A DNA stretch of 64,000 nt from Rheum nobile (taxonomy: Eukaryota > Streptophyta > Magnoliopsida > Caryophyllales > Polygonaceae): the NCBI GenBank assembly GCA_027886185.1, contig WOAB01000563.1:930001-994000 (forward strand). The letters are read 5' to 3'. Position 1 is the first letter of the stretch; each line of letters begins with the position of its first letter. The translations under genes were made by a program, and so were the position numbers. Under the pieces are notes generated by a model. The model was not told where the DNA came from and made no database searches. It saw only the letters and a list, made by a program, of their open reading frames with translations. Positions 54,287 through 64,000 of the stretch are shown piece by piece.

Positions 54287-56732
54287 TGTAATATCCCTCA
54301 TTTTATAAGGGTATTTTGGAATTTTTCCAACTTCCGTATTACTAGACGGATTAAATTCAGAGAAGATCGGACATTCTGTAATATGTTTGAGCTCTGTAAA
54401 TTTTTCTGAGTAATATAAAATACAGTTGAAGTACTTTCGGGGTTAATTTGTCATTCGTGTACAAATATATTTAACCCGGAGTTAAGATAATTAACCCAAG
54501 ATCAAAAAGGACAAAACGGGTGAAAATTGGCCTTGACCGCACCCCGCGGTCAAGTGGCCGCACCCGCGGCGAAGGCCAGATTTGGAGGCGGCATCAGAGT
54601 TGCCACCGCACCCAGCGGCCACGCCACCGCACCCCGCGGTGGGATATTTTCTTCGACGTTATCGTCTTCCCTCTGCAGAAGCAAGTGGCTCCACTTGTTG
54701 TCTCTTTGTTCCCTTGTTCCCGGCTTGTCCCCTTGCTTGTTCCCTCTGAGAAAGCTCGTTCTTGGGCTATAAAAGGGAGAGAACTTCGTGGAGAAGGAAG
54801 CCACAGCTGAGCTTCATCTTCTTCTCCCTCTGTTTTCTCTGTTTTCACCATTGTTGTCTGAGCTTTGAGCTTCGTGTGAGAGCGTTCGGAGTTCTCTTTT
54901 GAGTGATAAGGGTGCTCTTGAGTGTTGTTTGAAGGTTTAAGGAGGTTGGAGATCAAACCAAGAACAAATCGAAGTCGAACGAATCGATTTGGGTAAGTTT
55001 TCTCCATGGCCGCTGTCAAGCTTCCCGCCTCTGTGCATCCACCGCACCCGTGGCAAGCGCTCCACCGCACCCGCGGCGAGCCTTGTCCGAGTGTGTATTC
55101 TTGGATGTTGGCTTTGGGCGAGGCTCGATTCCTTTGATTCTTTTCGTATTCTTTTAGATTCAATTATGAGGATATTGAATCTAAGATTAGGATCTCGTTT
55201 GGATCATTTCTTAGGGATTTATTATCCAGATTTTCCCCAGTTTCAGATCCAGGAGCCGTTGTCTCTAAGCTTTGTCAAGCTTTCGTCGGATCTAAGGCAA
55301 GTGGCGGTTCGCTCTTGCTCATCATTCCATACTTCAATTAATTATCAATTGTTTTGTTGTTAATTAATTTGGGATGACTTCTTGTTTATGTTGGGAACAG
55401 TTTTATTAAAAGGATAAAATGATTAAAAGATGATATTAATAGGTTGTATTCCTGCTAGAATCAATGCTATTATATATATGTGATTAGTATATGATATTAT
55501 ACTAGGTTGTATATCTGCTAGAACGACGCTAGTATAGATATATGTTTATGATGTGGGCCATGTTGGCTTTGACGTGAATTCACTGTGTGCTTGAACTGTT
55601 ATGTTAGCACTGATAGTTAGGAACACTGGACTCGTTGTGGTCCAGTCGTTTCCTGTTATGTTATTACTGGTAGTTAGGAACACTGGGCTCGTTGTGGTCC
55701 AGTCGTTTCTTGATAATTATGGTGGAGGGGGTGGCGGAAACCCTCAAGCCAAACCAAGGATCATGATCGTCCCCTATCCGAGTATAGAGATGGTGCACTT
55801 AGCCAGTGACACAAATGTTGGGAAAGATTCCCGTCAATATATGTCCCTCACGGGCGAAACATATATTTAAAAGCTTATAACGTGATGTGGTTTGATTTTG
55901 GAATTAAATAAGATAAGTGATGTTGACGCACACAATTAATATACTTTGGGGCGAGTAGTGCAGCTAGGCGCTAGTGCAGCTAGGAAAGCTCGTCTTAACT
56001 TTTAGTCGCTCGAATGCGATACTGTAATTCTGTGATTAATTAATGTTTCCCAACTTTTGTCATATTTTCCTATAAGGCTCATTTCTTTTGGAGTCTTCTT
56101 TTGGGATTGATTGTTGTGAGACTCGGTCTCCAGAATCTTCTCTTGTTCATGCCTATTGATATATTCTAGTAGGAGTATGGTGGTTGACTATCGCCATCGG
56201 TTTTGATTCGAGAAGCGATGAGTCTAACCTAATACGACTGCTTCGAAACACTCTGCTTTGTACCATTGCATAGTCTTTCATTAGACTAGCCAACCGAAAT
56301 TATTCCCTTGCATGGTTGGTTGGTGTCATCCGTCTGATTCGGCACATCAGATAAGTTACCGTCCTGTGAAGGCTAGAACGACTATAGAGGCGAACGGTGT
56401 TTTGACAAGTTATTTTCAGGTTAAGATCCTTGGTGGGTGATCATTGCGATCAAGACCCTTTTGTTGTTATTTTAAAGACTTCCGTTGTGTTAAATATATT
56501 TTGTAAAGACTTCCGCTGTAATGATTCTGATTATGTATTTCTGATGTATTTTGTCGTATTTGGAATCATGTTGTAATTCCGAGACTTTGGTTTAAATAAA
56601 AGTTATGATATTTTGTATTATAACTGTGAGTTGATGGTTATATCGTTTGGAAAAGCCTGGGGTGACTTCGGGATGTTATATCTAGAGTCACTGGCAGTGA
56701 TGCTTTCAAAGGTGAGATTTGGGGGCGTTACA
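54287..56732 (+). repeat. Solo LTR, family S4, nested in S3 (2446 bp)
   Basis: It starts TGTAATATCCCTC and ends GGGGGCGTTACA. The flanks TGCCA (left) and GAAAT (right) do not match, so no TSD is seen, although both ends look intact. A TATA box TATAAAAG lies at 54768-54775, with palindromic boxes upstream. Confidence 0.65.
54532..54642 (+). promoter_or_regulatory. CCGC-ACCCC-GCGG boxes upstream of the S4 TATA box
   Basis: 54532-54554 has arm CTTGACCGC, spacer ACCCC, then the arm's reverse complement (9-5-9, perfect). 54557-54570 is 5-4-5. 54624-54642 has arm CCACCGC, spacer ACCCC and its reverse complement (7-5-7, perfect). A decayed box lies at about 54604-54620. The TATA box is 126 bp after the last. 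Two further half-decayed boxes are downstream at 55030-55075. Confidence 0.6.
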
Positions 56733-59518
56733 GAAATTGTTGGAGCCATTGTTCGTTGTTGTTGTTTCGGTGTTGTGGGAGGTTGTAGATGATATAGTGG
56801 TAGGCCCCCATTTAAATTGTTGCGTACTGTGTTGTTGTTGAAGATTGAAGGAAGATAGAAAGAGGTGGGGCCCCCTTATTAAATAAGCTACAGTGTTGGG
56901 CCGAAAGCCCATCTCCCGTCCAGTCCAGATTCAACCCGAAATTATTCGAGCGGTATAACTCCGACTCCCTTTCATCCGTATCTGTCTTTAGAAAAATTCA
57001 ATCAATATTCTTATGATTTAAGATCATAAGAATTTATTGAATTTAATTCCTTGAGTTCGTCCAGACAAATTAATTGAGATTAATTAATATGTCATATGCT
57101 GGATCGCGTGTGGACTCGTAATCCGTTGGAGCTATCTGAAGCTTAGGCCATATCCTCGGAAATGATATAATCAGTAGTCGTCTCATCTAGATTAATCGCC
57201 GAATCTACTCCAGGCAAGTGGCGGTTCGCTCTTGCTCATCATTTCATACTTCAATTAATTATCAATTGTTTAGTTGTTAATTAATTTGGGATGATTCCTG
57301 TTTATGTTGGGAACAGTTGTGTTAATTGATATGATTAAAATCTGATATTATAATAGGTTGTATTTCTGCTAGAATCAACGCTATTATATATATATTGTGT
57401 ATATGTGGGTCTTGATGGCTTTGGTGTGATTTATTATTGTGTTGAACTGTTTAGTTAGCACGAGTATTCGTAGGGATGATGGGCTCTATGTGAGGTCCAG
57501 TCGTTTCTTGATAATTATTGGTAAAAGGGCAGTGGAGACCCTGACACCAACGGATGTGGATCGGATGTGGATACGGACGATGGGCTCTATGTGAGGTCCA
57601 GTCGTTCTTGATCGTGTTGTGGAAATCTAAAAGCTTATAACGTGATATGGTTTGTTTTGGAATCAAATAAGATAAGTGCCGATGAGTATGCACATGATTA
57701 ATATACCCTCGACGAGTAGCGCAGCTAAGTAATAGTGCGGCTAGGAAAACTCGTTTAGACTTGATCAGAGTACGTTCTCTTTCCAATCTGGATTCGCCCT
57801 GGGGCAGTGAGGTTGGTTGTGAACCGAAACATCTTGTCAGATTTTGAACGCTTATGTGTGATGCGTTAAACGTTCCAGACTTTGTCATATTTCCTATAAG
57901 ACTCATTTCCGTTGGAGTCTTCTCTTCGGGTTGATTTCTGGGAAGACTCGGTCTTCCAGGATCTTCTCTTGTGCATACCTCTTGTTATATTCAGTAGAAG
58001 TATGGTGGTTGACTATCGTTATCGGTTATTATTCGAGAAACGATAAGTCTAACCTAATACGACTACTCGAACCATCTACTTTGTACCCTTGCATAGTCTT
58101 TCATTAGACTAACCAACCGTAATTGTTCTCTGTATGGTTGGCTGGTGTCATCCGTTTGATTCGGCACATCAGATGAGTCGAGGATCCATGAAGGCTAGAT
58201 CGACTATGAACATGAACGGTATTTGAAAATATTTTAATCAGGTTACGATCTTTGGGCGTTGACTACTGAGGTCAATACTCTTGTAAATTATTTTAAGTCT
58301 TCCGCTGTATTGTAATAACCCTATATTTTATCGCATTTGGAATTGTGTTGAAATTCCGCGACTATGTTTTAAATGAAAGTTATGGTAATTTTGTATCATA
58401 ATTGTTCTTTATGAATTGTGTTTCAATGGTAAAGCCTGGGGTGGCTTCGGTGTGGAAACCGAGGTCACTGGCGGTAATACCTTTCCAAATAGGCTAAAGA
58501 TTTGGGGGTGTTACATCTACTTCCCTAACCAAAGGCACATGTTCGTTCCTCCAGGTATGCGTTTGGGTGGTTTTTGGACTGATCGTGTTCTTACTGTGTT
58601 GTGCTTTCCTGACAGCGTCTCGCAGTGAGAGGTCCAGTGCTCGCCTCTCAAGAAAGATCTTTTAGACCAAAAGATCTCTGATGCGAAGGCATATACTTCT
58701 GTCAAAGTGATTTCTCTCGATTCGCCTTTGTCCAAGACGTCTGGGGCCAAGAGGAAGGCGATCATACCTGCTGAACTAGTGAGGGTCGACCTTGAAGACA
58801 TGTCTTTGTCCTACCTGCTTTATGCCCAAGACCCTATAGCCAAGAAGGAGATTGAGGATCTTCATCCGATCGACTGCATTGATGAGGCTGGCATCTTGGC
58901 CTGGAAGGTAAGTATAAATGCGTATTTTTGAAAAAAATTTAACAATGAATGTATACATGATTTTTCTTTTCGTATGCAGTTGTTTCAACATGCCTTGGTA
59001 GCATTCTCGTCGGTGAAAGACTTGAGTGTAAAGGTGGACAAACACGTCACTCGTCTTGAGGCCCAACTTGCTGACGCCAACAGTCGCGTGAAGACGGCTG
59101 AAGGCAACTTTGCCCGTGCCGATAAGAAGCTGGAGGAGACCCAGGCTCATGTCGAGGAGATTGAGAGAGGCATTGAAGAGCTTCGGGTAAAGGATGCTCA
59201 TATCGGTAGTGACGTCGGTGCCTACTATTGCCTGAAGTCCCGCATAGAAATGATCGAAGAGTATGTTGTCGGGAACCATTCGCGTTGGAGTTTGGACGAT
59301 GAGAAGGCGAGTATGGAGCTCCTTTATCCCAATGGGAATCCTGGTGCTGAGCTTTTCAAGATTATTGGCTTGGGTGAAGAGGAGCAGAAAGGCGAAGACG
59401 ATCCTAAGGCAGACAAGGGCATGGACGAGGAGATCCCGGAGACATCTTCCCCTACGCCTAAAGATCAAGCGTTTGCCCCTTCAAGTGTTACTGAAAAGCC
59501 AGGTGAATCCTGAGTGTT

Positions 59519-61150
59519 CTAATGGTTGTGCGTCTAAACAATGTTGGTTTTTGTTGCATCGTGTGTGACACATTAGACTTTGTGATGTTGGTTTATGAAT
59601 GTTGTGCCCCATCGTGGTGATGGGATGTATAATGGTTTTGGCGACCCGTCTACCATCGCAGGTCGCATCTTAATATGATTGTTTGTGAAGTATTATGGCT
59701 TTTAGCATATTACAGGAGAACATGTTAATTGGAATCCAGGAATCCCCCCAGCCCGTTTCTTTGGCTTGCCCGGATCCGGCCCGCCCATCCGGGCATGATT
59801 TTTGTCCAAAGCCCGACCCGATTCCCATCCGGATTTGATCAGGTCTATAAGTCACTCTCGCCAATGTATAAATTGGAATTGGATGGAGGATGACATTGCT
59901 TAGCTGGCATCCATTCACTCTCCCCTTATCTCACAGTTACCAGTCTACACCACCAAAGAGAAAAGAGAACAGAATGGGCCCCACAGATGTGAGCCCACAA
60001 CCCCCCGGCCGAAACAAAGCATATGTGTTTCTTGCAACTCACCCCAATCTGAGTCCCACGCTTGAAGCTCTTAAGCGTCTACTGACTCCTTTATATTACG
60101 CTCCTCCTATGGATTATCTCGTGTATTGCAGATATGAATTCACATTCTTAAACTCTACTTTCACAAATTTTAGTTCCAAGTTTGTAAAGATCGTATGTAT
60201 GAACGATTTAGGATAGCCTTTCTTTTTTAAAAGGATCTTTGTGTTTGCCGGTATCAAAAAAAAAAAAAACATGTGTTTCTGTATATGCTCACGTCAAAAC
60301 CCCAAACGATGTCGTTTAGGCACAGTCCTACCCTAGTCCCTCCCTGCTTTGTTCTATTTGCAGCACATGTAGAAAGGGAGAAGGACGAAGACTGACGACT
60401 GATTGAAGAGGTGGGTGGGGAAGTGCATATCCTTTTTTTTTTGCTCACAAGTCCCTATCACCAATCACATCTTTTTATTTTTACTTTTGTATTTATATTT
60501 TTTAAGTTGTCAATTCCATTGCACAGTGGACAAGATTAACCGTGAGGGTTTGGACATTTGAGTATTTGGTTGCATAAAGGAAATTCAATGACAGCAAAAC
60601 AGAAACAATTCACATGAAAAACAATCATAGCAGACGAAAAATAAGGTAGAATCTAAGTTAGAATTTGAATTATTTATGAAATAAGACATCATTTGATTAC
60701 GAGTGTGGTTCACATATATAGTAAGTTTAATGTTCATAGTGACTAGTGAGGAGCAATTTGAAGCATTGGATCAAGAGAAATTAAGAGCTAGGATTAAAAG
60801 ACAACAACATTACCATTTTGTCATGTTTGTTCAAATCAGAATGACAAGATACATCATGCATAAACTACCAAGTCATAAGCATAAAAGATGGAAGTACCAG
60901 AACATGAATTTTCACAAAGGGTGAAAGCCTACAATAATTTTCAAACTTATCAAGCAAAAGAACGTTCCAGCACGTTTGCAAAAAAAAAATTGCAAAAAAA
61001 GATATACCTTCAGGACTTCAGTATTCTATTCATACATAAAACTCTTAATTAGGTCTATAAGCGTAAAATATTACACGTAACAGAACCACAAGTCATCAAC
61101 ATAAACAGGGTGAAAATTCCTGGAAAATCAGGCACCTGAATTTCACAGGT
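59519..61150. other. Intergenic DNA between element B and TBCCD1
   Basis: No gene is seen. A 9-bp inverted repeat (TGCCCGGAT ... ATCCGGGCA, 11-base loop) lies at 59767-59795 in a GGCCCG-rich patch that may be a MITE remnant. A-runs occur at 60257 and 60990. The right end may include the TBCCD1 3' untranslated region. Confidence 0.4.
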
Positions 61151-61381
61151 AGTGAGAGCCTAGAATAAAATCTATCGCACAAATACTCTTGCTCTCCATT
61201 CAAATAAGGTGAGTAAGATTAGTAGGTGCTAGCTCGAGCAGTCGGCGTTAAACCGAGAAAATCTCTAGCTTGAAAGGGGAAAATTATAATTGAAACTTAA
61301 AGTATTACAAAGACGAGGGTGGTGGGAAGCATGAACTTACATCCATGACATTCGGGATCGGTCTGAGATGTATGTCAGATA

Positions 61382-62926
61382 TCAGTCTGTCTGAAGGCAG
61401 TATAGCTGGCGAATGTTCCCAGAAGCTGCAGCATCATCAAGATCAAGTTAAAACCAAGAGAACCTTGTAAAGTGAAGCTTGGCTTTCAGGTTCTTAATAT
61501 TTGTAATGGCATGGAGATAGAAGTCACATTAGCTTTCAGTAAAAGATTTTTTGCAAACTAAGGGAGAAAAGAACTGACACCTTTATATCTCTCCCAAGTA
61601 TGTCGGCGCAAGTGGGATTCAGGTCGGAAAGTATTGGGTTTCAACAATGTACAAGTCAAAAGTAGTTTTGGAATGCAAATCTTGTTACTGGTTAGGTGGG
61701 TTTTGACAGGTTTAACTTTTGAGACAATCCAGATTGTTGTTTAAGTCGAATTGAATTGAATTTTAGGGTCCTAACTTGACAATTTCTTACCACCGATCCA
61801 ATACCAATACTTTTGGGTTTTCAATTCAGCATTTTGCAGTTTTGATGAGCAAAAGTAGGCTTCTGTTAATTTAACTTTCACATAACTGAAGTTGAAGGAC
61901 TTAGTAGCATTTCAGTAGACAAAGAGCCAAATGAAGTTATGCGGAAGGGAACTTCTAAAAAAGCAGGAAAAACTAGTAACGAATATCAAGCATCTAACGT
62001 GTTAAAAGAAAAGAAAGAGAGATAACTAGACGAGAGGTGATTTTTACCGTGTAGCCAGTCTTTGAAATGTCCATGAAGTGCACAAGACAGTTCTCGCTTC
62101 TTACTCTCCTCAAGTAGGGTTTCCTTCAGAATTTGCTTCACTTCCCCAAGGTTGCTATGCTGCAGAGAAAAAAAAAAAGCACGAAACATATATTCAGAAC
62201 ATAGGCAGATTATAGAGGCAGATTATAGAAGAACAAATGGAGGGAGTAATCCAACGCTCAAGCACTAGCTAGTGTATGGTTCTTATCACATACATTTCTG
62301 GCCTGACAGCGCAAGTAAGCTTCTGGTAAAGGAAATGGATTGTCCTTTGTATTCCCAACAGATTCATCAAAAAACCATCTTGGAATCTGAGATAGAAACA
62401 GAGAACAAACAATGTAGGGATTAGGAAAATATACTTGTAGAAGGACAGATAAAAACTGAGATAGAAACAGAGAACAAACGATGTAGGGATTAGGGAAATA
62501 TCAAAAATTTGTAAAAGGACAAATAAAAACTGGATTAGGTGGCCTTTTCAATGCTACGAGGAAAAATACTACTATAAATGCCTCTATAGAAGAAATTAAA
62601 CCAAACAAAGAACCAGGAGAAAAATGAGCAACTGATAGGCTATTGCACAGGCAAAATTAACTTCTTATATAAAAATTTCCAAAAAAACATGAACTTTTAT
62701 TAGGAGGCAATAGATTGAATACCAGAAAGTTTGTGAATGCATCTGGGTCCAAACGTGAAGCTGTTTCAGCTTGAATGTCAGAGACACCAGCAGGATGAGA
62801 AAATGATTCATGGGGGTCAACCACACCAAGTGCTAAAGGTTCATCCCACCTGTTGATAGAAGCCTCGATACCAGCTTCAGCCATGTGCTCCTCCAATTGA
62901 GGATAAAATGTATTGTACGGGGCAAC
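61382..62926 (-). CDS. TBCCD1: TBCC domain-containing protein 1-like, C-terminal exons (partial)
   Basis: Four exons with GT-AG borders and matching phases: 62926-62723, 62386-62294, 62159-62048 and 61425-61382, ending in TGA at 61384-61382. They encode 150 residues: VAPYNTFYPQLEEHMAEAGI, INRWDEPLALGVVDPHESFS, DPDAFTNFL, then PRWFFDESVGNTKDNPFPLP, LKETLLEESKKRELSCALHG and a conserved end ASGNIRQLYCLQTD. From memory this matches the C-terminus of TBCCD1, a tubulin-cofactor-C-domain protein linked to centrosome and Golgi position and, in algae and plants, to microtubule organisation. The TBCC domain itself would lie in exons beyond the window. Sites are intact and the gene looks functional. Confidence 0.75.
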
Positions 62927-64000
62927 CTGAAGGCATAAAGAGAGAAGTAAAATCAAATAGTCTCCAAACTACATGAAACCACAAACAGTTCATCAGAAAG
63001 GAAATCAAGGTCCGGGCTAAAGGCCAAAAACTAAGGAAATCAAGGTTGATACTTGAACCTTACAGAAGCTCATGGATATAAAAAAACAAAAACGATTAAA
63101 ATATAAGAATACCCATTGTGCTTTTGAGATGAAGGTGGGTATATCCACGGATATTATAAAACAAACTTAACATATTGCAGACAGATGAAAGATAACTTGC
63201 ACCATTGGAATACATTTGTTATAGTTGCGTATTATAAATGTGGGAAACTGGGCATGTTCAATCAGTTCTGAGGCATCAGATGTACATTAGTTTTATGCAA
63301 AAGAAGGCTCAATAAGGAAGATTAATGCAGTTGCCCAGGAATTCTGAAAATATTTGACACACATAATATGCTATTAGGGCATTGTCCTTCAAACAAATTT
63401 TTTTTTTGACTTCATATAATGGGCTAGACAGCGACATGACAGAATAAGAGCAGGAAGCAAGAAACTCGCCACCCAACTGTCAACCAATGTACCAGATATT
63501 GGTCTAATCTCGGTCAGGAGATTGGTATTGGGATTTGGGAGTAAGCAAGGACAAACTGCTTTCAATCTTTTTAACATGAAGCATTTTCTCGTAAAGAAAT
63601 GTCTCGGTCCAACAGAGATAACTTTTCTACACACACAAAAAAAAAAAAAAAACATGAAGCACCGAAAGGTCTACACATGGGTATGCTGTATGCGCCATGC
63701 CATGCAGAAGGTTACTTTCAGAATCCTATGAACAAGAAATCTAGCATAATACATATTTTTCTGACGCATACAGCCCTAATTTCTGAAAGCTCTTACCAAA
63801 AGCTTGCAGATACAGTTCTTTAGATTTGTGACAAGTGTTAGTAACTATGCCGAAACCAAACAAGAGGGGAAATTCTAGAATATTCGGCAAGCCCTTAGCC
63901 CACAAAAAAAAACTGTACATTTAAACAGAAAATGTAAGTTGTGTCACCTTTAAGACAAGGAGTGAAATACATTTTTCATACAAAACCAAAGGGAGGAAAA
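62927..64000 (-). other. Probable TBCCD1 intron running off the window
   Basis: A good acceptor (GCCTTCAG) ends at 62927. I found no upstream exon that fits in phase before 64000, so the intron is at least 1.07 kb. Short open frames here contain T runs and lack support. Confidence 0.45.

Larger units (their letters stand above)
53554..58515 (+). repeat. Solo LTR, family S3, itself split by S4
   Basis: It starts TGTAATACCCC, ends GGGGGTGTTACA and has the perfect TSD TCTAC at 53549-53553 and 58516-58520. Removing the inner LTR leaves about 2516 bp, close to the sizes of S2 and S4. It shares GGCAAGTGGCGGTTCGCTC with them. Its pre-TATA region (53970-54035) has a direct repeat of GGCGYCGTTCCACTGG instead of GC palindromes. 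Confidence 0.75.
52748..59513 (+). pseudogene. Spliced antisense ORF (aORF) of a Tat-type element, interrupted
   Basis: Exon 1 starts MASSRSRKNRVASCSSNKES and holds AGTLTQSELDKILKVGQFPH, then GWI, a TGA at about 52976, and FFEYPF in the same frame. Introns: 53329-53401 (GTATGG...TTTCAG) and 58908-58979 (GTAAGT...ATGCAG). Exon 2 (VPDLEEPVEDSDFEEVTHVL) is split by the solo LTR with TSD TCTAC and resumes at 58521. The last exon, 58980-59513, is a long coiled coil (VDKHVTRLEAQLADANSRVK) with an acidic end closing at 59513. Another TGA is at about 58629. A function for aORF proteins is not established. Confidence 0.55.
52466..59518 (-). mobile_element. Tat-type element B, 3' internal part, with nested solo LTRs
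   Basis: Right of the 3' LTR lies a plus-strand, spliced coding region, antisense to the element. Such antisense ORFs between pol and the 3' LTR are known in the Tat lineage. No gag or pol of element B is seen before similarity stops near 59.7 kb, so its 5' part is lost. Solo LTRs at 53554-58515 (nested pair) interrupt it. Confidence 0.55.

Noticed and set aside
63180..63270. Candidate exon with acceptor near 63268 and donor near 63200 in the TBCCD1 region
   Set aside because: The splice sites are plausible, but the encoded residues do not resemble what should precede VAPYN in TBCCD1.
63389..63655. 88-codon minus-strand frame as an upstream TBCCD1 exon
   Set aside because: It includes poly-T translation and has no phase-compatible splice sites or TBCC-like sequence.

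Overview
This is nuclear DNA of a flowering plant, most likely a eudicot. Only two ordinary genes are visible. One is a complete MCTP-type multiple-C2/transmembrane protein gene (minus strand, CDS 19095-21419, with a 5'-leader intron). The other is the 3' end of a TBCCD1-like gene (minus strand, four exons, 61382-62926) that runs off the right edge. From memory, their Arabidopsis relatives At3g57880 and At3g57890 have adjacent locus numbers. If so, the roughly 39 kb between the two genes here is transposon DNA that expanded an old gene neighbourhood. No prokaryotic, organellar or structural RNA genes were seen.

Layout. 1-17.0 kb: a decayed plus-strand Ty3/gypsy element (gag, zinc knuckle, protease, start of RT) split by three later insertions whose target-site duplications (TSDs) can be read exactly: a solo LTR (1630-2422), an Athila-like non-autonomous LTR element (2567-10763) and a large non-autonomous LTR element (11431-16020). 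17.0-18.7 kb: AT-rich Helitron remnants. 18.7-22.5 kb: the MCTP gene. 22.6-26.7 kb: a repeat field of AT-rich satellite, telomere-like units, 23-bp palindromes and a composite foldback with head-to-head SINEs. 26.8-30.9 kb: an L1-type LINE on the minus strand. 31.4-35.1 kb: a Mutator-like element coding for a transposase with an OTU-like tail. 35.1-36.5 kb: a copia LTR and gag fragment. 36.5-43.0 kb: a Tat-type gypsy element on the minus strand, interrupted by a 2.7-kb solo LTR. 43.4-51.3 kb: an LTR element rearranged by tandem duplication, rich in a 54-bp minisatellite and itself hit by a MITE and two solo LTRs. 51.9-59.5 kb: the 3' part of another Tat-type element with a spliced antisense ORF, interrupted by two nested solo LTRs. 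59.5-61.4 kb: intergenic DNA.

The most unusual signal is one design shared by otherwise unrelated repeats. Short, often GC-rich inverted-repeat boxes, with arms of 5-9 bp and a spacer of mostly 2-6 bases (very often 5), lie a short distance upstream of a TATA-like motif. They occur in several LTR families and in front of the Mutator-like transposase. Arm sequences differ between families but keep pairing within each box. Two box families of identical 9-5-9 geometry differ at matched positions in both arms, which is the pattern expected if the pairing or dyad symmetry is what is maintained.

All boundaries were read by eye. Percent identities, ages and database matches were not computed.
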